Shown: positions 9,086 through 17,911 of the stretch, in pieces | How positions within the stretch are numbered: the stretch's first letter is position 1 | How the letters are laid out: every line of letters begins with the position of its first letter | Assembly (NCBI GenBank): GCA_963806145.1 | Contig: CAWDXD010000036.1 | Coordinates: 1 to 64,000 of the forward strand | Source of the DNA: DASXKD01 sp963806145 | GTDB lineage: Bacteria; Actinomycetota; Actinomycetes; Streptosporangiales; Streptosporangiaceae | DNA: 64,000 nt | Reading direction: 5' to 3' | Made by a program: the position numbers and the translations under genes | Notes under the pieces: generated by a model | What the model was told of the DNA's origin: nothing | What the model saw: only the letters and a program-made list of their open reading frames with translations | The model's database searches: none

Positions 9086-9671
9086 TCATCTCTCTCTTGC
9101 CCGGAGGTCCAATCTCTTGGTGCTAGATTGGGGCACTGCGCCAGACTTTCCACGTACCATTTGTTCCACTTCCTTCTTGAGGCGTTGCAGAGCAGATGGC
9201 ATGTTGTCGAAGTCGTACTGTTCCAATCCGACGACGTCAAGGTCCAAGCGCAACATTGCGAGTGCTACGTTGCGCCACTGATAGAGGTCCGCTGGCCGAC
9301 CATGGTCACCAGAATCGGCCCATGAGCGGCACCTCATTCGGAGTCCGAGCACTGCCCCTCTTGTACCTGCCTCGGCACATAGCCCACCTGCCCCATAAAG
9401 CCACTCGTTCAGCTCACTCGCTACTTCACCGGCGATCGATGAATTGGGGTTTCGGAATGGCACCATGGCTCAGGCGGCCGATGGTGGTGAAGACTTTAGG
9501 GTATGCCAAGAGTCGTTGCTTATACAGTTCAATTGTATACGATGTCTTGAAGTCGACTAGCCACTTTGAACGCTCTCTCTGAGCTTGAAGGAAAGTGACC
9601 GCTGTTCCAAACGCTGCAGTAAGAAGGCCAACAACTCCAGCAATTATTGCGGCCTCAAGTTGTGTCGACAT
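9086..9671 (-). pseudogene. Membrane-anchored hypothetical protein, frameshifted
   Basis: Two overlapping frames together make one protein. The first starts at ATG 9671 (GGAGAGG 3 bases upstream) with a transmembrane helix (AAIIAGVVGLLTAAFGTAV) and a cytosolic part (KWLVDFKTSYTIELYKQRLL) ending at a stop near 9426. The second continues in the +1 frame from about 9466 (SSIAGEVASELNEWLYGAGG) to 9086. The switch lies around 9445-9466, near AAACCCC. The combined length (about 195 residues) is plausible for a small single-pass membrane protein; the function is unknown. Base composition is lower in GC than the flanks. It could be a real frameshift mutation or a one-base assembly error. Confidence 0.5.
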
Positions 9672-9699
9672 GGACCTCTCCAAGCTCATCGTTCTGAGG

Positions 9700-9716
9700 C
9701 AATAATTTCATTATTG
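9700..9716. promoter_or_regulatory. AT-rich inverted repeat upstream of the 9086-9671 gene
   Basis: CAATAAT-TTC-ATTATTG is a perfect 7-bp inverted repeat in an otherwise GC-rich genome, 29 bases upstream of the start at 9671. It is a candidate operator. The rest of 9717-10045 holds no gene I can support. Confidence 0.3.
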
Positions 9717-10045
9717 TCTGTTTGCGGCCCCGGTAAGGCTTATTCAGTTTGGTTTGCGAAAATACCAAACGATCTCCCAACCCCACCCTGCTCCGGCGAC
9801 CTGGCTAGCGAGTTGCTGCAGCGTCCTCAATTGCCGGTTTGAGTCGTCCTAAGCTTGCTCCCAGTCGGCGCGGGGTTGGGTCATCGTCGCAGTGCCGGTC
9901 TCCGCTGTTGGGCGGACTTGCTCAGCGCTATCGGTGTCGAGCGGGGCTCTAGATACACGGGGCGGTTCAGCTGCACGTGACACTTATCAATTGAGAGTTA
10001 TCCAGGCCGGTTGGACGACCGGCTACGACGGCGCTCTACGCGGCA

Positions 10046-10432
10046 TTACAGCGAGTGAATCTGACGGGACTCCCCTGTCCGGTTGTCTTGGATGATCAGT
10101 TCGTGGCCAGCGCGCAGTTGGGCGTCGAGGAACTCATACATGGTGATCGCGCGATTAGCAAGGTCGGTCTTCGACAGATTCGTGCGCTCCTGAAGTTGTC
10201 GAAGATCGGCCTGGGCCTCTGGTATGAGAGCGACAGTGATCTGGTGGCCGGGTTGCCCGACCTGCTGGCTGGGTTGGTCGACCTCCGCGGCCGGGACATC
10301 GTGACGGTTGGTAGTCTCATCGTCACGTGGTTCAGCGGGGGCCCACCTTACACGCAGTCGGCGTCGGCGCACCCCACGTGCGAAGCGGCGGACCGGATCG
10401 AACGGGTCCCAATTGCGCGGTAGCTTCGGCAT
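10046..10432 (-). CDS. Ribbon-helix-helix-like DNA-binding protein
   Basis: 128 residues. The N-terminal 65 residues are arginine-rich and low in complexity. The C-terminal half is conserved in style: QITVALIPEAQADLRQLQER, then TNLSKTDLANRAITMYEFLD. This is a beta-strand followed by two helices, as in CopG/ribbon-helix-helix repressors, and ends with a short beta-rich tail (ELIIQDNRTGESRQI). Such proteins in actinomycetes are often plasmid- or prophage-linked. It lies in the low-GC island, tail-to-tail from the frameshifted membrane protein and 381 bases from the divergent TIR gene, which it could regulate (inference). Confidence 0.6.
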   Translation of the reverse strand: MPKLPRNWDPFDPVRRFARGVRRRRLRVRWAPAEPRDDETTNRHDVPAAEVDQPSQQVGQPGHQITVALIPEAQADLRQLQERTNLSKTDLANRAITMYEFLDAQLRAGHELIIQDNRTGESRQIHSL

Positions 10433-10650
10433 GATCGCCCCACCGTGTCGGCAGACTAGTCAGCTGGGTCAGGAGCGGCTAACAACCCGCCAACCGATTT
10501 TAGTATGTCTTGCTGGGTCGACGTTACGCACGATGCTGACGGCATGTTCTCTGGACTGTCTGGAAGGGCTATGAGAGGGCCAGCTCTATGCGCATGGGTC
10601 TGCTCTCACCCCGGGCCCTGCGATCCCCGTCATCATGACGACTGCACCGT

Positions 10651-10686
10651 ATCCTGTCGTATGGCCGCATCCTGTCGTATGGCCGC
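10651..10686. repeat. Tandem duplication of an 18-bp unit
   Basis: The 18-base unit ATCCTGTCGTATGGCCGC occurs twice head-to-tail. It lies in the 381-base gap between the divergent ribbon-helix-helix and TIR genes (10433-10813), which otherwise shows no coding frame I can support. It may be a replication slippage event or paired regulator sites. Confidence 0.6.
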
Positions 10687-10813
10687 GCACCTCGCGTGCG
10701 AGACGCGGTTGGTCATGGGTTCCCTGGTTTGGCTTGTGCGGCCTCGACCGAACGAGCACCCTTAGGTCCATAGGCCTCACCGGCGAGCCGGATACTTTGG
10801 AGGAACTTCAGCG

Positions 10814-11350
10814 GTGGAACCACCCATTGAGATGCCCACAGCTGCCGCCAACCTGACGATTAGACTCATGCCGGTAGAGAAAGCGGATCTCCTGCGATAC
10901 CACAGCCCTGACCCAGCTGACGGATACGTGTTCATTTCTTACGTTTCTGAAGATTCGAAGATTGTGGATAGGCTACAGCGTAGCCTTGAGAAAACGGGAA
11001 TAGTGGTTTGGCGTGATCGCCGCAGCCTGGGGCTCGGAGATATGTGGAAGGTGTCGATCCGACAGGCCATCGCTTCTGGAGCTTTTTTCCTCGCTTGCTT
11101 TTCGGAGGCCAGCAAGGTACGGGCCAAGTCCTATATGAACGAGGAATTGACTCTGGCCGTAGAAGAATTGAGGATGCGGAGTCGCGAACGCGCGTGGTTT
11201 TTGCCGGTCGTACTACCTGGCGGGGAAGTGCCAGATCGGCCGATTGGGGGTGGCGAAACATTGCGGGACTTCAATTACATCGCCCTCTCCCCGAAATCAT
11301 GGCCGGCTGGCGTTAGAAAGATCGCCCAAGCGATAAAAAACGAGCCTTGA
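10814..11350 (+). CDS. Stand-alone TIR-domain protein
   Basis: 178 residues from a GTG with GGAGGA 9 bases upstream (ATGs at 10832 and 10868 are alternatives). Residues 36-175 form a TIR domain: strand A GYVFISYVSEDS, BB-loop WRDRRSLGLGDMW, AFFLACFSEAS, and YMNEELTLAVEEL, which holds the likely catalytic glutamate (Glu110 or Glu111) of NAD-cleaving TIR enzymes. There is no transmembrane helix and no fused sensor domain. TIR proteins of this kind are NADases or NAD-derived signal producers, often in anti-phage systems; no partner (Thoeris ThsA, SIR2, STAND) is adjacent. Codon use is clearly lower in GC than the surrounding genome, so it was probably acquired by transfer. Confidence 0.85.
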   Translation: MEPPIEMPTAAANLTIRLMPVEKADLLRYHSPDPADGYVFISYVSEDSKIVDRLQRSLEKTGIVVWRDRRSLGLGDMWKVSIRQAIASGAFFLACFSEASKVRAKSYMNEELTLAVEELRMRSRERAWFLPVVLPGGEVPDRPIGGGETLRDFNYIALSPKSWPAGVRKIAQAIKNEP

Positions 11351-11469
11351 GCTATGCACTTTATCCAGCCACCGACCTATCACTGGACGGGTCCTCACGC
11401 AAAGACCTTCTGCCCTCCACGCCGCCGCGGCCGCTCCGTTAGGGTCGCACGGAAGGCGGACTGCTGGTT

Positions 11470-11895
11470 GTGGCTGCCGAGACCCAGTTCGGGTGGCCGC
11501 TTGGGCAGTGGCTCCACCTTTAACAGCATGAGGAATTCCGCCTACGTAGTACACCACCTCGAGCAGGTGGGGTGAGCTGATCGGAAGGGCATAGGAGCGA
11601 TCTCCACCCCAAGCCGATGCCCGTGGCTCGCCGGTTCTGGGTATCGAAGTCGCCCGCAGCGGTCACGCGGACCCGTTCACTCCGATGCCCAGCGTCGCGG
11701 CTCCCAGCAGAGGTCATTGAGGATGCAGCCGACAGCCGCGAGGTGGAGCAGATTCCCTCCTGTGAAATTGGCATCCAACGTGACACGACCGGGAGCTCGT
11801 CCGTGCGAGAAGCGAACGGCGGCGCCAGAGCCGGACATCAGGGTTCTGCCGCCCACCGCGACCCAAAGCGATTGCGCATTGGGACTCCTCGGCGG
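11470..11895 (-). pseudogene. Decayed OsmC-family peroxiredoxin-like gene
   Basis: Reading the minus strand through three frames reconstructs an OsmC/Ohr-like protein. The segments are ANFTGGNLLHLAAVGCILND, then AATLGIGVNGS in a second frame, then RVRVTAAGDFDTQNRRATGI, then LGVEIAPMPF, and finally VVYYVGGIPHAVKGG. The order and motifs (the AVGC-x-LNDL cysteine helix, the G-x-FDT strand, the IP-x-A-hairpin end) match the family. At least three frame changes and an in-frame stop (after PRRWASE) show that it is dead. Intact relatives detoxify organic hydroperoxides. No other gene is visible in 11351-12177. Confidence 0.6.
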
Positions 11896-12177
11896 CTCAC
11901 TCCGATGGCTTGTCGAGAGGCGTCGAAGAATGACCCATCCCCAACCGCACGAATATCCTCACATGCCGCTGCGGGCGTCATGAGGCGGCGCGAAGAGTGT
12001 TGCCGGGGCTGGGCCGGTGATCGGCCTGGTGGTGGTGCTGCATGCCACGGCGGCTGGGCAGGCAGTCATCGCCCCAGGCATTGCGCACTGGCCCCATCGG
12101 CCCCGGCGCGTCATCTTCGGGGCACGCATCACACTCCCGCGCACACACGCTCTTGACGCCGGTAGCGCCGGGCAGCT

Positions 12178-13266
12178 CTACCGTCCGATCAGAGCGGCGA
12201 TGATGCCGCGGACCCGGTCTGGCTCCAGCGTGCAGGTGGCGTCGCCGATGGAGAGCTCCACCCGCTGCACGCCAGGATCGGTGGTGGTCATGGCCTTCGG
12301 CCAGACCCAGATCCCCTGCTCGGCGGCCATGCGGCGGGCGGCCGCGGCGAACCTGTCCGGTGTCGTGTCCAGTAGGAGGTGCATCATCGGAACCTGCGGC
12401 GGGTCGGGCACGACCCGCACGCCGGTGACATCGCCGAGGGCAGCCGCGATGGCGCGGGCGTGGCTGAGATAGGCGGGCATCAGCGGCAGCCGGCGCCGCA
12501 GGCAGGTCAGCGCCGATGCGGCGTTCGGCCACAGGCCGAACAATGTGCCGCCCATGCGCTGCCGCCACTCGCGTACCTCGGCGAGGATGCCGGCGGGGCC
12601 GGCGACGCAGCAGCCCGGCAGCGCGCCGATGCCTTTGTAGAACGACACGTACACGGTGTCGAACAGCGCCGCGATCTCGGCCGGCGGCTTGCCGTACCCG
12701 GCCGCTGACTCCCACAGCCGGGCGCCGTCAAGATGGGCGGCGGCTCCCTGGCCCCGGGCCCAGCCGACCTGAGCCAGCAGATCCTCCCAGGCCGGCTGTT
12801 GGCCGCCAAGATCACGCTGTGGCAGTTCGATCAGCAGCGCCGCGGCCGGCTCGCCGATCGCTGACAGATCGTTGATGGTCATCAGGCGGTCCAGGCCGCC
12901 GGCCGGGCGCCCGGTCAGGCCGTGCAGGCGCTGGTAGGCCCCGCCCTCGTGCCGGTCCAGGTGACACAGGGGGTGAAAGATGACCGTCTTGCGCTGCCGC
13001 CTGTCCGCGTGCACCCGCAGCACTGCCTGCTGGGCCATCGTCCCGCTGGGCAGGAACACCGCCGCTGGCTTGCCCAGCAGCCCGGCGATCTCCGCCTCCA
13101 GCTCAGCGACAACACCGCCATCGCCGTAACGGTCGATGACCGTGCTGGCGGGGATACCGGCCAGCATGCCGGCCACCGTGACCTGCCCATGGCCGGCCAC
13201 GAACACCGAACACCGGGCGCGAAGCGCGGCCTGCGCAGCAGCGGACAGTTCCTCGGTTGCAGGCAT
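12178..13266 (-). CDS. Threonine aldolase/beta-eliminating lyase family protein
   Basis: 362 residues, fold-type I PLP enzyme of the beta-eliminating lyase family. Diagnostic motifs: GDGGVVAELEAEIAGLLGK near the N-terminus, FLPSGTMAQQAVLRVHAD, AAHLDGARLWES (cofactor-binding Asp) and the Schiff-base lysine in VSFYKGIGALPG. The length is normal. The family cleaves beta-hydroxy amino acids (L-threonine to glycine and acetaldehyde) or related substrates. The conserved histidine after the N-terminal loop is represented by HPLCHLDRHE. It is monocistronic, with TGAGGC just before the ATG as a weak ribosome site. Confidence 0.9.
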   Translation of the reverse strand: MPATEELSAAAQAALRARCSVFVAGHGQVTVAGMLAGIPASTVIDRYGDGGVVAELEAEIAGLLGKPAAVFLPSGTMAQQAVLRVHADRRQRKTVIFHPLCHLDRHEGGAYQRLHGLTGRPAGGLDRLMTINDLSAIGEPAAALLIELPQRDLGGQQPAWEDLLAQVGWARGQGAAAHLDGARLWESAAGYGKPPAEIAALFDTVYVSFYKGIGALPGCCVAGPAGILAEVREWRQRMGGTLFGLWPNAASALTCLRRRLPLMPAYLSHARAIAAALGDVTGVRVVPDPPQVPMMHLLLDTTPDRFAAAARRMAAEQGIWVWPKAMTTTDPGVQRVELSIGDATCTLEPDRVRGIIAALIGR

Positions 13267-13757
13267 GCCTCATTATGCGTGGCGAGCGTGCGCGAGCAGA
13301 CCGGCTGGTCTCCAGCACTACCGCCTGCACACGAGAAGGCCATGCGGATCTAGCCGAAATGAGCGCGTGGCACCCGCGCATGATGATGCCGGGTAGCGAA
13401 CACGTATGCAGAATTTCATGATCGTAAGCTGAATTTGACCGCAGGGCCGCGAGGCGCCCACGGCAAAGCCGGAAGTTATTGGCGCAGCCAGATCGCCGAT
13501 TACGGGCGGTTGATAGCTATCCCCTTAAACGAATCTTTATCCGCACGATCATCCAGTACTGTACGTCTCCATCCGGCGATCACTCATCACTGTGGTCCCA
13601 GCTCAGCACCGGCAAATGGCGCCACGCCCAAATCTGGCTCCTGTCAAGGCGGCGGCCCATATGCCGCCTGGCGGGCAAGGACTCTGGCTGCGCATGGCCG
13701 CCGGAAAGCAGCCGCGCTACGCTTGACCTGCATTGTGCGAGCGGGGAGGTGCCGGTG
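13267..13757. other. Intergenic region, no supported gene
   Basis: 491 bases between the divergent lyase and DUF1707 genes. Several frames are open but none has a start with a ribosome site or protein-like composition. TTGACC about 35 bases before the DUF1707 start could be a -35 box; no convincing -10 follows. Confidence 0.4.
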
Positions 13758-14456
13758 ATGACAGGACCGCAAGACCCGGCAGCGGCGGGCCGCGGCCGGC
13801 TCAGGGCGGGCCACGCCGACCGCGAACAGGCGATCGACACGCTGAAAACCGCGTTCGTGAACGGCCAGCTGACCAAGGACGAACTCGACGCGCGAGCGGG
13901 CCAGGCGCTCGCCGCGCGGACCTACGCCGACCTGGCCGCGCTCACCGCCGACATCCCGCCCCGCCCGCCCGCAGCCAGGCCGGCGCGCCCGCCCGCCCCG
14001 GTCCGCCGCCGGCCGCTGGCCAGGGCGGCCGCCAAGTCGGGCGCCTGCCTGATCATCGCGGCCGCCGCCACCCGGCTCTGCGCTTTCCTCCTTGCGGCCG
14101 ACGGCCACTACCACGGCATCCCGGGCGCCAATCCTTCCTATGAGTCCTGGGCTCCCCTGCCGCTTCTCCTGGCCTTTGCCGCTATATGCACGGCAATCGG
14201 CATCTTGGGGAGCGCGGTGGTCACCTCGCTGGAGCAGCGGCGCTCCCGAGGGCAGCTGCCGCCCCGGCCGGGCGGCCACGCCCAGGAAGCCGAGCGGCGC
14301 GGCGGAACCGGCCATGGCCCGGTTCCCCCCGGCCCCCGCACCGACCAGGCCCGCGCCGACCTGCGGGCTCACAAGTCACGGCAGCGCCAACGGCATATTC
14401 CCACCCGGGCGGCCCGGGCATCCCGTGGCGTGAGGCCGGCGCCAGGCACGATCTGA
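13758..14456 (+). CDS. DUF1707 (SHOCT-like) membrane protein
   Basis: 232 residues from the ATG at 13758, preceded by GGGGAGG at 8 bases; the frame extends upstream, but without conserved sequence. Residues 12-65 carry the DUF1707 signature (ADREQAIDTLKTAFVNGQLT, KDELDARAGQALAARTYADL). A Pro-rich linker follows, then two hydrophobic helices (SGACLIIAAAATRLCAFLL and PLPLLLAFAAICTAIGILG). The C-terminal 70 residues are basic and low in complexity. The domain is common in actinomycetes, usually at the N-terminus of small membrane or regulatory proteins; its biochemical role is not established. It appears to be a single-gene unit. Confidence 0.85.
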   Translation: MTGPQDPAAAGRGRLRAGHADREQAIDTLKTAFVNGQLTKDELDARAGQALAARTYADLAALTADIPPRPPAARPARPPAPVRRRPLARAAAKSGACLIIAAAATRLCAFLLAADGHYHGIPGANPSYESWAPLPLLLAFAAICTAIGILGSAVVTSLEQRRSRGQLPPRPGGHAQEAERRGGTGHGPVPPGPRTDQARADLRAHKSRQRQRHIPTRAARASRGVRPAPGTI

Positions 14457-15014
14457 CGCCGGCAAACCAGCGCCGGGACCGGTGCCTCCCCAGCTGCCCA
14501 GGCCGGACCTTACGTCTTAGCCCGCACCAGATCTCCGCGCGACCGGGCGCGAAACAGGCAACCAGCGAACGCGGGAAACCCGTGCTCCGCAAGCCTGAAT
14601 CCAATGGCATTAAAAGTGTGCACCAAGTTAGCCCAGCTCAGGTCAAATGAACCTGACCAGTTACCTGAAATCTTCGTGATCGTGAACGCCTCAAGTGTGG
14701 CGGGTTCACGTTTAGCGGCCCGCTGGGGAGCAGTGGCCCTGGCCGTTCGGAGTAGTTAGGGGATGTAATCGCGGCGCGGAAACCCTTGCATCCGCACTCA
14801 TGCGATGGTCATTTCGCGCGTGGCGCTCGCGCCTAGAGCCCGCCGGGAACGCGCCACCGAAGGCGAGGATCAGAGACACGCCCGGAGCTGTCGCTTCCAG
14901 GCTGGCGTTGATGTAGGCGCGCATCGGCGCATCCGGGAAGGCTGTATGTATTAAGTCATCCTGGCATCCGTTTCCCACCGACCTTGCCCGCCAGAACTCT
15001 TGCTATATAGAGTC
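14457..15014. other. Intergenic region with weak minus-strand frame
   Basis: 558 bases. A minus-strand frame at 14712-14978 contains a protein-like patch (APMRAYINASLEATAPGVSL) but has no ribosome site and turns into low-complexity sequence; I cannot assign it. TATATA at 15004-15009 lies 6 bases before the ATG at 15015, as in a leaderless actinomycete promoter. Confidence 0.35.
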
Positions 15015-16190
15015 ATGTCATCGGGGGGATATTTACTGGCTACGCCTCCCGGCAACCTGGCTGCCCTCCCCGCTCCCGCAGCGCCGCCGGTCACGCGACG
15101 CGGCCAGTACGGCCGCAGCTGGAGAGGTGTGATGCTTGTCCTGCTCGCCGCCCTTGTGTTCGGCGGCCTGGTATGGCTGATATCGCGTAAGCGCGGCGCA
15201 ACGACGTCCACCCGGATTGATGGCGCCCCGCCCGGGTTGCCGGATCGGCCCTTCGGTGGAACGCCGGTCCCTGCGGGGAAGCTCCCTGATGGACGGATCG
15301 TCGTTTCCGGGCTGACAAAGGAGTACCGCGGCATCAAGGCCGTGGACGACCTGTCGTTCGTCGTGGAACCGGGCCGGGTCACCGGTTTCCTCGGTCCTAA
15401 CGGCGCCGGGAAGACGACGACACTGCGCATGCTCCTCAACCTGGTCGAGCCGACGTCGGGAACAGCCACTATCGGCGGCACCCGCTACGCCGACCTGGAT
15501 CAGCCGATCCGCCGGGTCGGCGGCGTCCTGGAGGCAAGCGCGGGCCACAAGGGGCGTACCGGACGTGATCATCTGCGCATCATCTGCCAGTCCGCGGGCA
15601 TCCCGCTGGAGCGGGCGGACGAGGTCCTGGAGCTTGTCGGGCTCACCGCGGCCGGCGGCCGGACGTTCGGGGGATACTCGCTGGGCATGCGGCAGCGCCT
15701 CGGCGTGGCGGCGGCGCTGCTGGGGGATCCGCAGGTGCTGATTCTCGACGAGCCGGCCAACGGGCTGGATCCGGAGGGCATCCGGTGGATGCGCGACCTG
15801 CTCAGGACGCTGGCCGCGCACGGCCGGACGGTCATGCTTTCCAGCCACCTGCTGGCCGAGATGAGACTGCTCGCCGATGACCTGATCATCATCGCCGCCG
15901 GACAGCTGGCCGCCTGGGGCACCGTCGCATCCATCGTCGGCTCAATGACACACGGTGGCCGGATTCTGGTGCGCACCCCTGAGGTGGACAAACTGGCAGC
16001 GGTGCTCGGCAGCGGAGCCGTGGTCACGCCCGCCGGCGACGGCGACGTATCCGTCACCGGCGTCGACGCCGCCGCGGTCGGCGACGCGGCTCAGCGGGCC
16101 GGCATCGCCATCTACCAGCTGGTCACCGAGCGCCCGGACCTGGAAGCGGCGTTCCTTAAGCTCACCGCGGGAAAGGCGGCGATCCGGTGA
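15015..16190 (+). CDS. ABC transporter ATP-binding protein with N-terminal membrane helix
   Basis: About 391 residues from ATG 15015, preceded at 6 bases by TATATA (possible leaderless start). A second candidate is ATG 15132, which has GGAGAGG upstream and begins directly with a transmembrane helix (MLVLLAALVFGGLVWLISRK). The ATPase domain follows: Walker A GPNGAGKTTT, Q-loop region, signature GYSLGMRQRLGVAAAL, Walker B VLILDEPANGLDP and the switch histidine in LSSHLLAEM. The C-terminal ~80 residues resemble the regulatory tail of NatA/BcrA-type exporters. A transmembrane anchor on an ATPase subunit is unusual. It overlaps the permease gene by 4 bases, so the two form one exporter operon; the substrate is unknown. 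Confidence 0.9.
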   Translation: MSSGGYLLATPPGNLAALPAPAAPPVTRRGQYGRSWRGVMLVLLAALVFGGLVWLISRKRGATTSTRIDGAPPGLPDRPFGGTPVPAGKLPDGRIVVSGLTKEYRGIKAVDDLSFVVEPGRVTGFLGPNGAGKTTTLRMLLNLVEPTSGTATIGGTRYADLDQPIRRVGGVLEASAGHKGRTGRDHLRIICQSAGIPLERADEVLELVGLTAAGGRTFGGYSLGMRQRLGVAAALLGDPQVLILDEPANGLDPEGIRWMRDLLRTLAAHGRTVMLSSHLLAEMRLLADDLIIIAAGQLAAWGTVASIVGSMTHGGRILVRTPEVDKLAAVLGSGAVVTPAGDGDVSVTGVDAAAVGDAAQRAGIAIYQLVTERPDLEAAFLKLTAGKAAIR

Positions 16191-17086
16191 CCCTGCTCGA
16201 CAGCCCTGCCCTGGACCAGGCCCGCGCTACCGGCACCACTCCGCTGCGGCTGGTCAGGGCCGAGATCATGAAGATCCGCACGACGAACACGTGGTGGCTC
16301 TTCCTCATCGGCTTCATCGTGTTCACGGCGATAGCGCTGACCAACAACGGCTTCAGTCACCACTACCAGCTCTACCCGCAGCAGGACACCTCCGGTAGAG
16401 CGCAGGCCCTGGCGCAGGCCGCCCAGGCCCGCACGCCCGCGGGCGTGGCCGCGATCGCCGCGAGCATGATGACCTCGGGCCAGTTCCTGGGTGTCCTATT
16501 CGCGATGTTCCTCGGCATCCTGCTAATGACCAACGAGTTCGCCCACCAGACCGCCACGGCGACGTTCATGACCGTTCCGCGCAGGGCCGCGGTGATCATG
16601 GCCAAGCTCACCGCCGCGGCCTGCTTCGGGGCACTGTTCTGGCTGGTCGCCACGGTCATCAACGGGGTGACCACGCCGTTCTACCTGTACAGCCAGCACG
16701 TCAGCACCGCACTGACCGGCTGGATCGTGGTCCGGTCGGTGCTGCTGAACCTGCTCGCGTTTGTCATCTGGGCCATCTTCGGGCTGGGGCTTGGCGCGCT
16801 GATCCGCGGCCAGGTCACCGCCATCGTGGCCGGCGTGGCCGTCTACTTGGGCGGCTTCGCCACCGTGGAACTCATCTTCAACGGGATCTACTACTTCTAC
16901 CCCCAGGGCTGGATACTCGGCGGCCCGGTCATCGCGCCCGCGGTCGCCTCAAATGTCATGATCACGCCCGGACGAGCCTTCCCGCACGCCCCGCCCCAGT
17001 GGGCCGGCCTGGTGATCATGGTCGGGTACGCGCTAGTACTCACCGCGACAGGCGTCGCCCTGACCCGCCGCCGCGACGTGACGTGA
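16187..17086 (+). CDS. ABC-2 type permease subunit
   Basis: 299 residues with a GTG start overlapping the ATPase stop (GTGA), so translation is coupled. Six hydrophobic helices are visible: WWLFLIGFIVFTAIAL, FLGVLFAMFLGILLM, AAACFGALFWLVATVI, LLNLLAFVIWAIFGLGLGAL, AIVAGVAVYLGGFATV and LVIMVGYALVLTATGVAL. The motif TNEFAHQTATATFMTVPRR between helices 2 and 3 is typical of ABC-2 permeases that move small hydrophobic compounds or antibiotics. It works with the preceding ATPase. No dedicated regulator is adjacent. Confidence 0.9.
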   Translation: MTLLDSPALDQARATGTTPLRLVRAEIMKIRTTNTWWLFLIGFIVFTAIALTNNGFSHHYQLYPQQDTSGRAQALAQAAQARTPAGVAAIAASMMTSGQFLGVLFAMFLGILLMTNEFAHQTATATFMTVPRRAAVIMAKLTAAACFGALFWLVATVINGVTTPFYLYSQHVSTALTGWIVVRSVLLNLLAFVIWAIFGLGLGALIRGQVTAIVAGVAVYLGGFATVELIFNGIYYFYPQGWILGGPVIAPAVASNVMITPGRAFPHAPPQWAGLVIMVGYALVLTATGVALTRRRDVT

Positions 17087-17911
17087 CGTCCTTAACTCAC
17101 CCCCCGTACCTGCTGACAACACGAACGCGCGACCACAGCTGCGTTGCGTTGTCATACAAGCACGCCCTCCAGGCGGGCCGTGTCCGCCTCACCTCCGCCG
17201 GGGTTAGGGCCCCGCCCGAGGAACTCGAGCCGGGTGAAGCAATAGCCCGCAAGAACGGTGTTCGTCGGGCCGTCTTGCAGTGGCTGACGGCTTATCCGCA
17301 AAGCCAGCACAGCGGTACCGACCGCGGGATTTCTTTCCTCCCGCTACACCGACGTACTGGGAGCATCAGTATCCAGAGAGAAGTTTGATCAGGCTGTCGC
17401 GTGGGCTGCAAAGCAGCGGATTCGTCGGCGAAAACCCCGGCAGCTGTCTGAGATACGACTTACCACCATTACCCACAAGGACATGATCTGCGGCGAGCAG
17501 TATGACGGAGACGTCACCAGGCTTCCATACGGACCGTAAACATTTTGCGACCCGGATGATGATCTGGGACGCCCGCGGGACTAGCCATTACATAGCGGAT
17601 CATTAGTCACCCGCGCCCAGGCGCGCGGGAAACAGCACGAAGCGACAGAACATCCGGATCTGGGTGGCCATAGTCATAACCGCTTCGCGCTTCATCGTCA
17701 CGCAGAACGGCGGCTCGGCGCGCGGTTATTAAGAGCTCTTCGCATGGTTGGCAATCCTGATCAAGGCCGCGCAGACAGCGGCGAGGCCGTATTTTTATGC
17801 ATCGTCGGCGCTCGGCATGACTTTCCGCTTCTGCCGCCGGTGGTCATTTCGCAGATGCGGGGGCCTGGCGGTTGCTGGGCGCCGCGGGCGTAGCTGAGCT
17901 CGCCGGGATAG
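17087..17911. other. Long gene-poor stretch with one cryptic coding fragment
   Basis: 825 bases. A plus-strand frame at about 17286-17541 reads like real protein (REKFDQAVAWAAKQRIRRRK, then THKDMICGEQYDGDVTRLPY) and ends in TAA, but it has an in-frame stop just upstream and no start codon. It is best taken as a remnant of an unrecognised gene. Nothing else in the stretch is supported. Confidence 0.35.

Noticed and set aside
15000..15014. In-frame ATG at 15000 as start of the ABC ATPase
   Set aside because: It lies upstream of the TATATA box and has no ribosome site; ATG 15015 or 15132 fits better.
17603..17695. 30-codon minus-strand peptide (MKREAVMTMATQIRM...)
   Set aside because: No ribosome site and no known family; frames of this length occur by chance.
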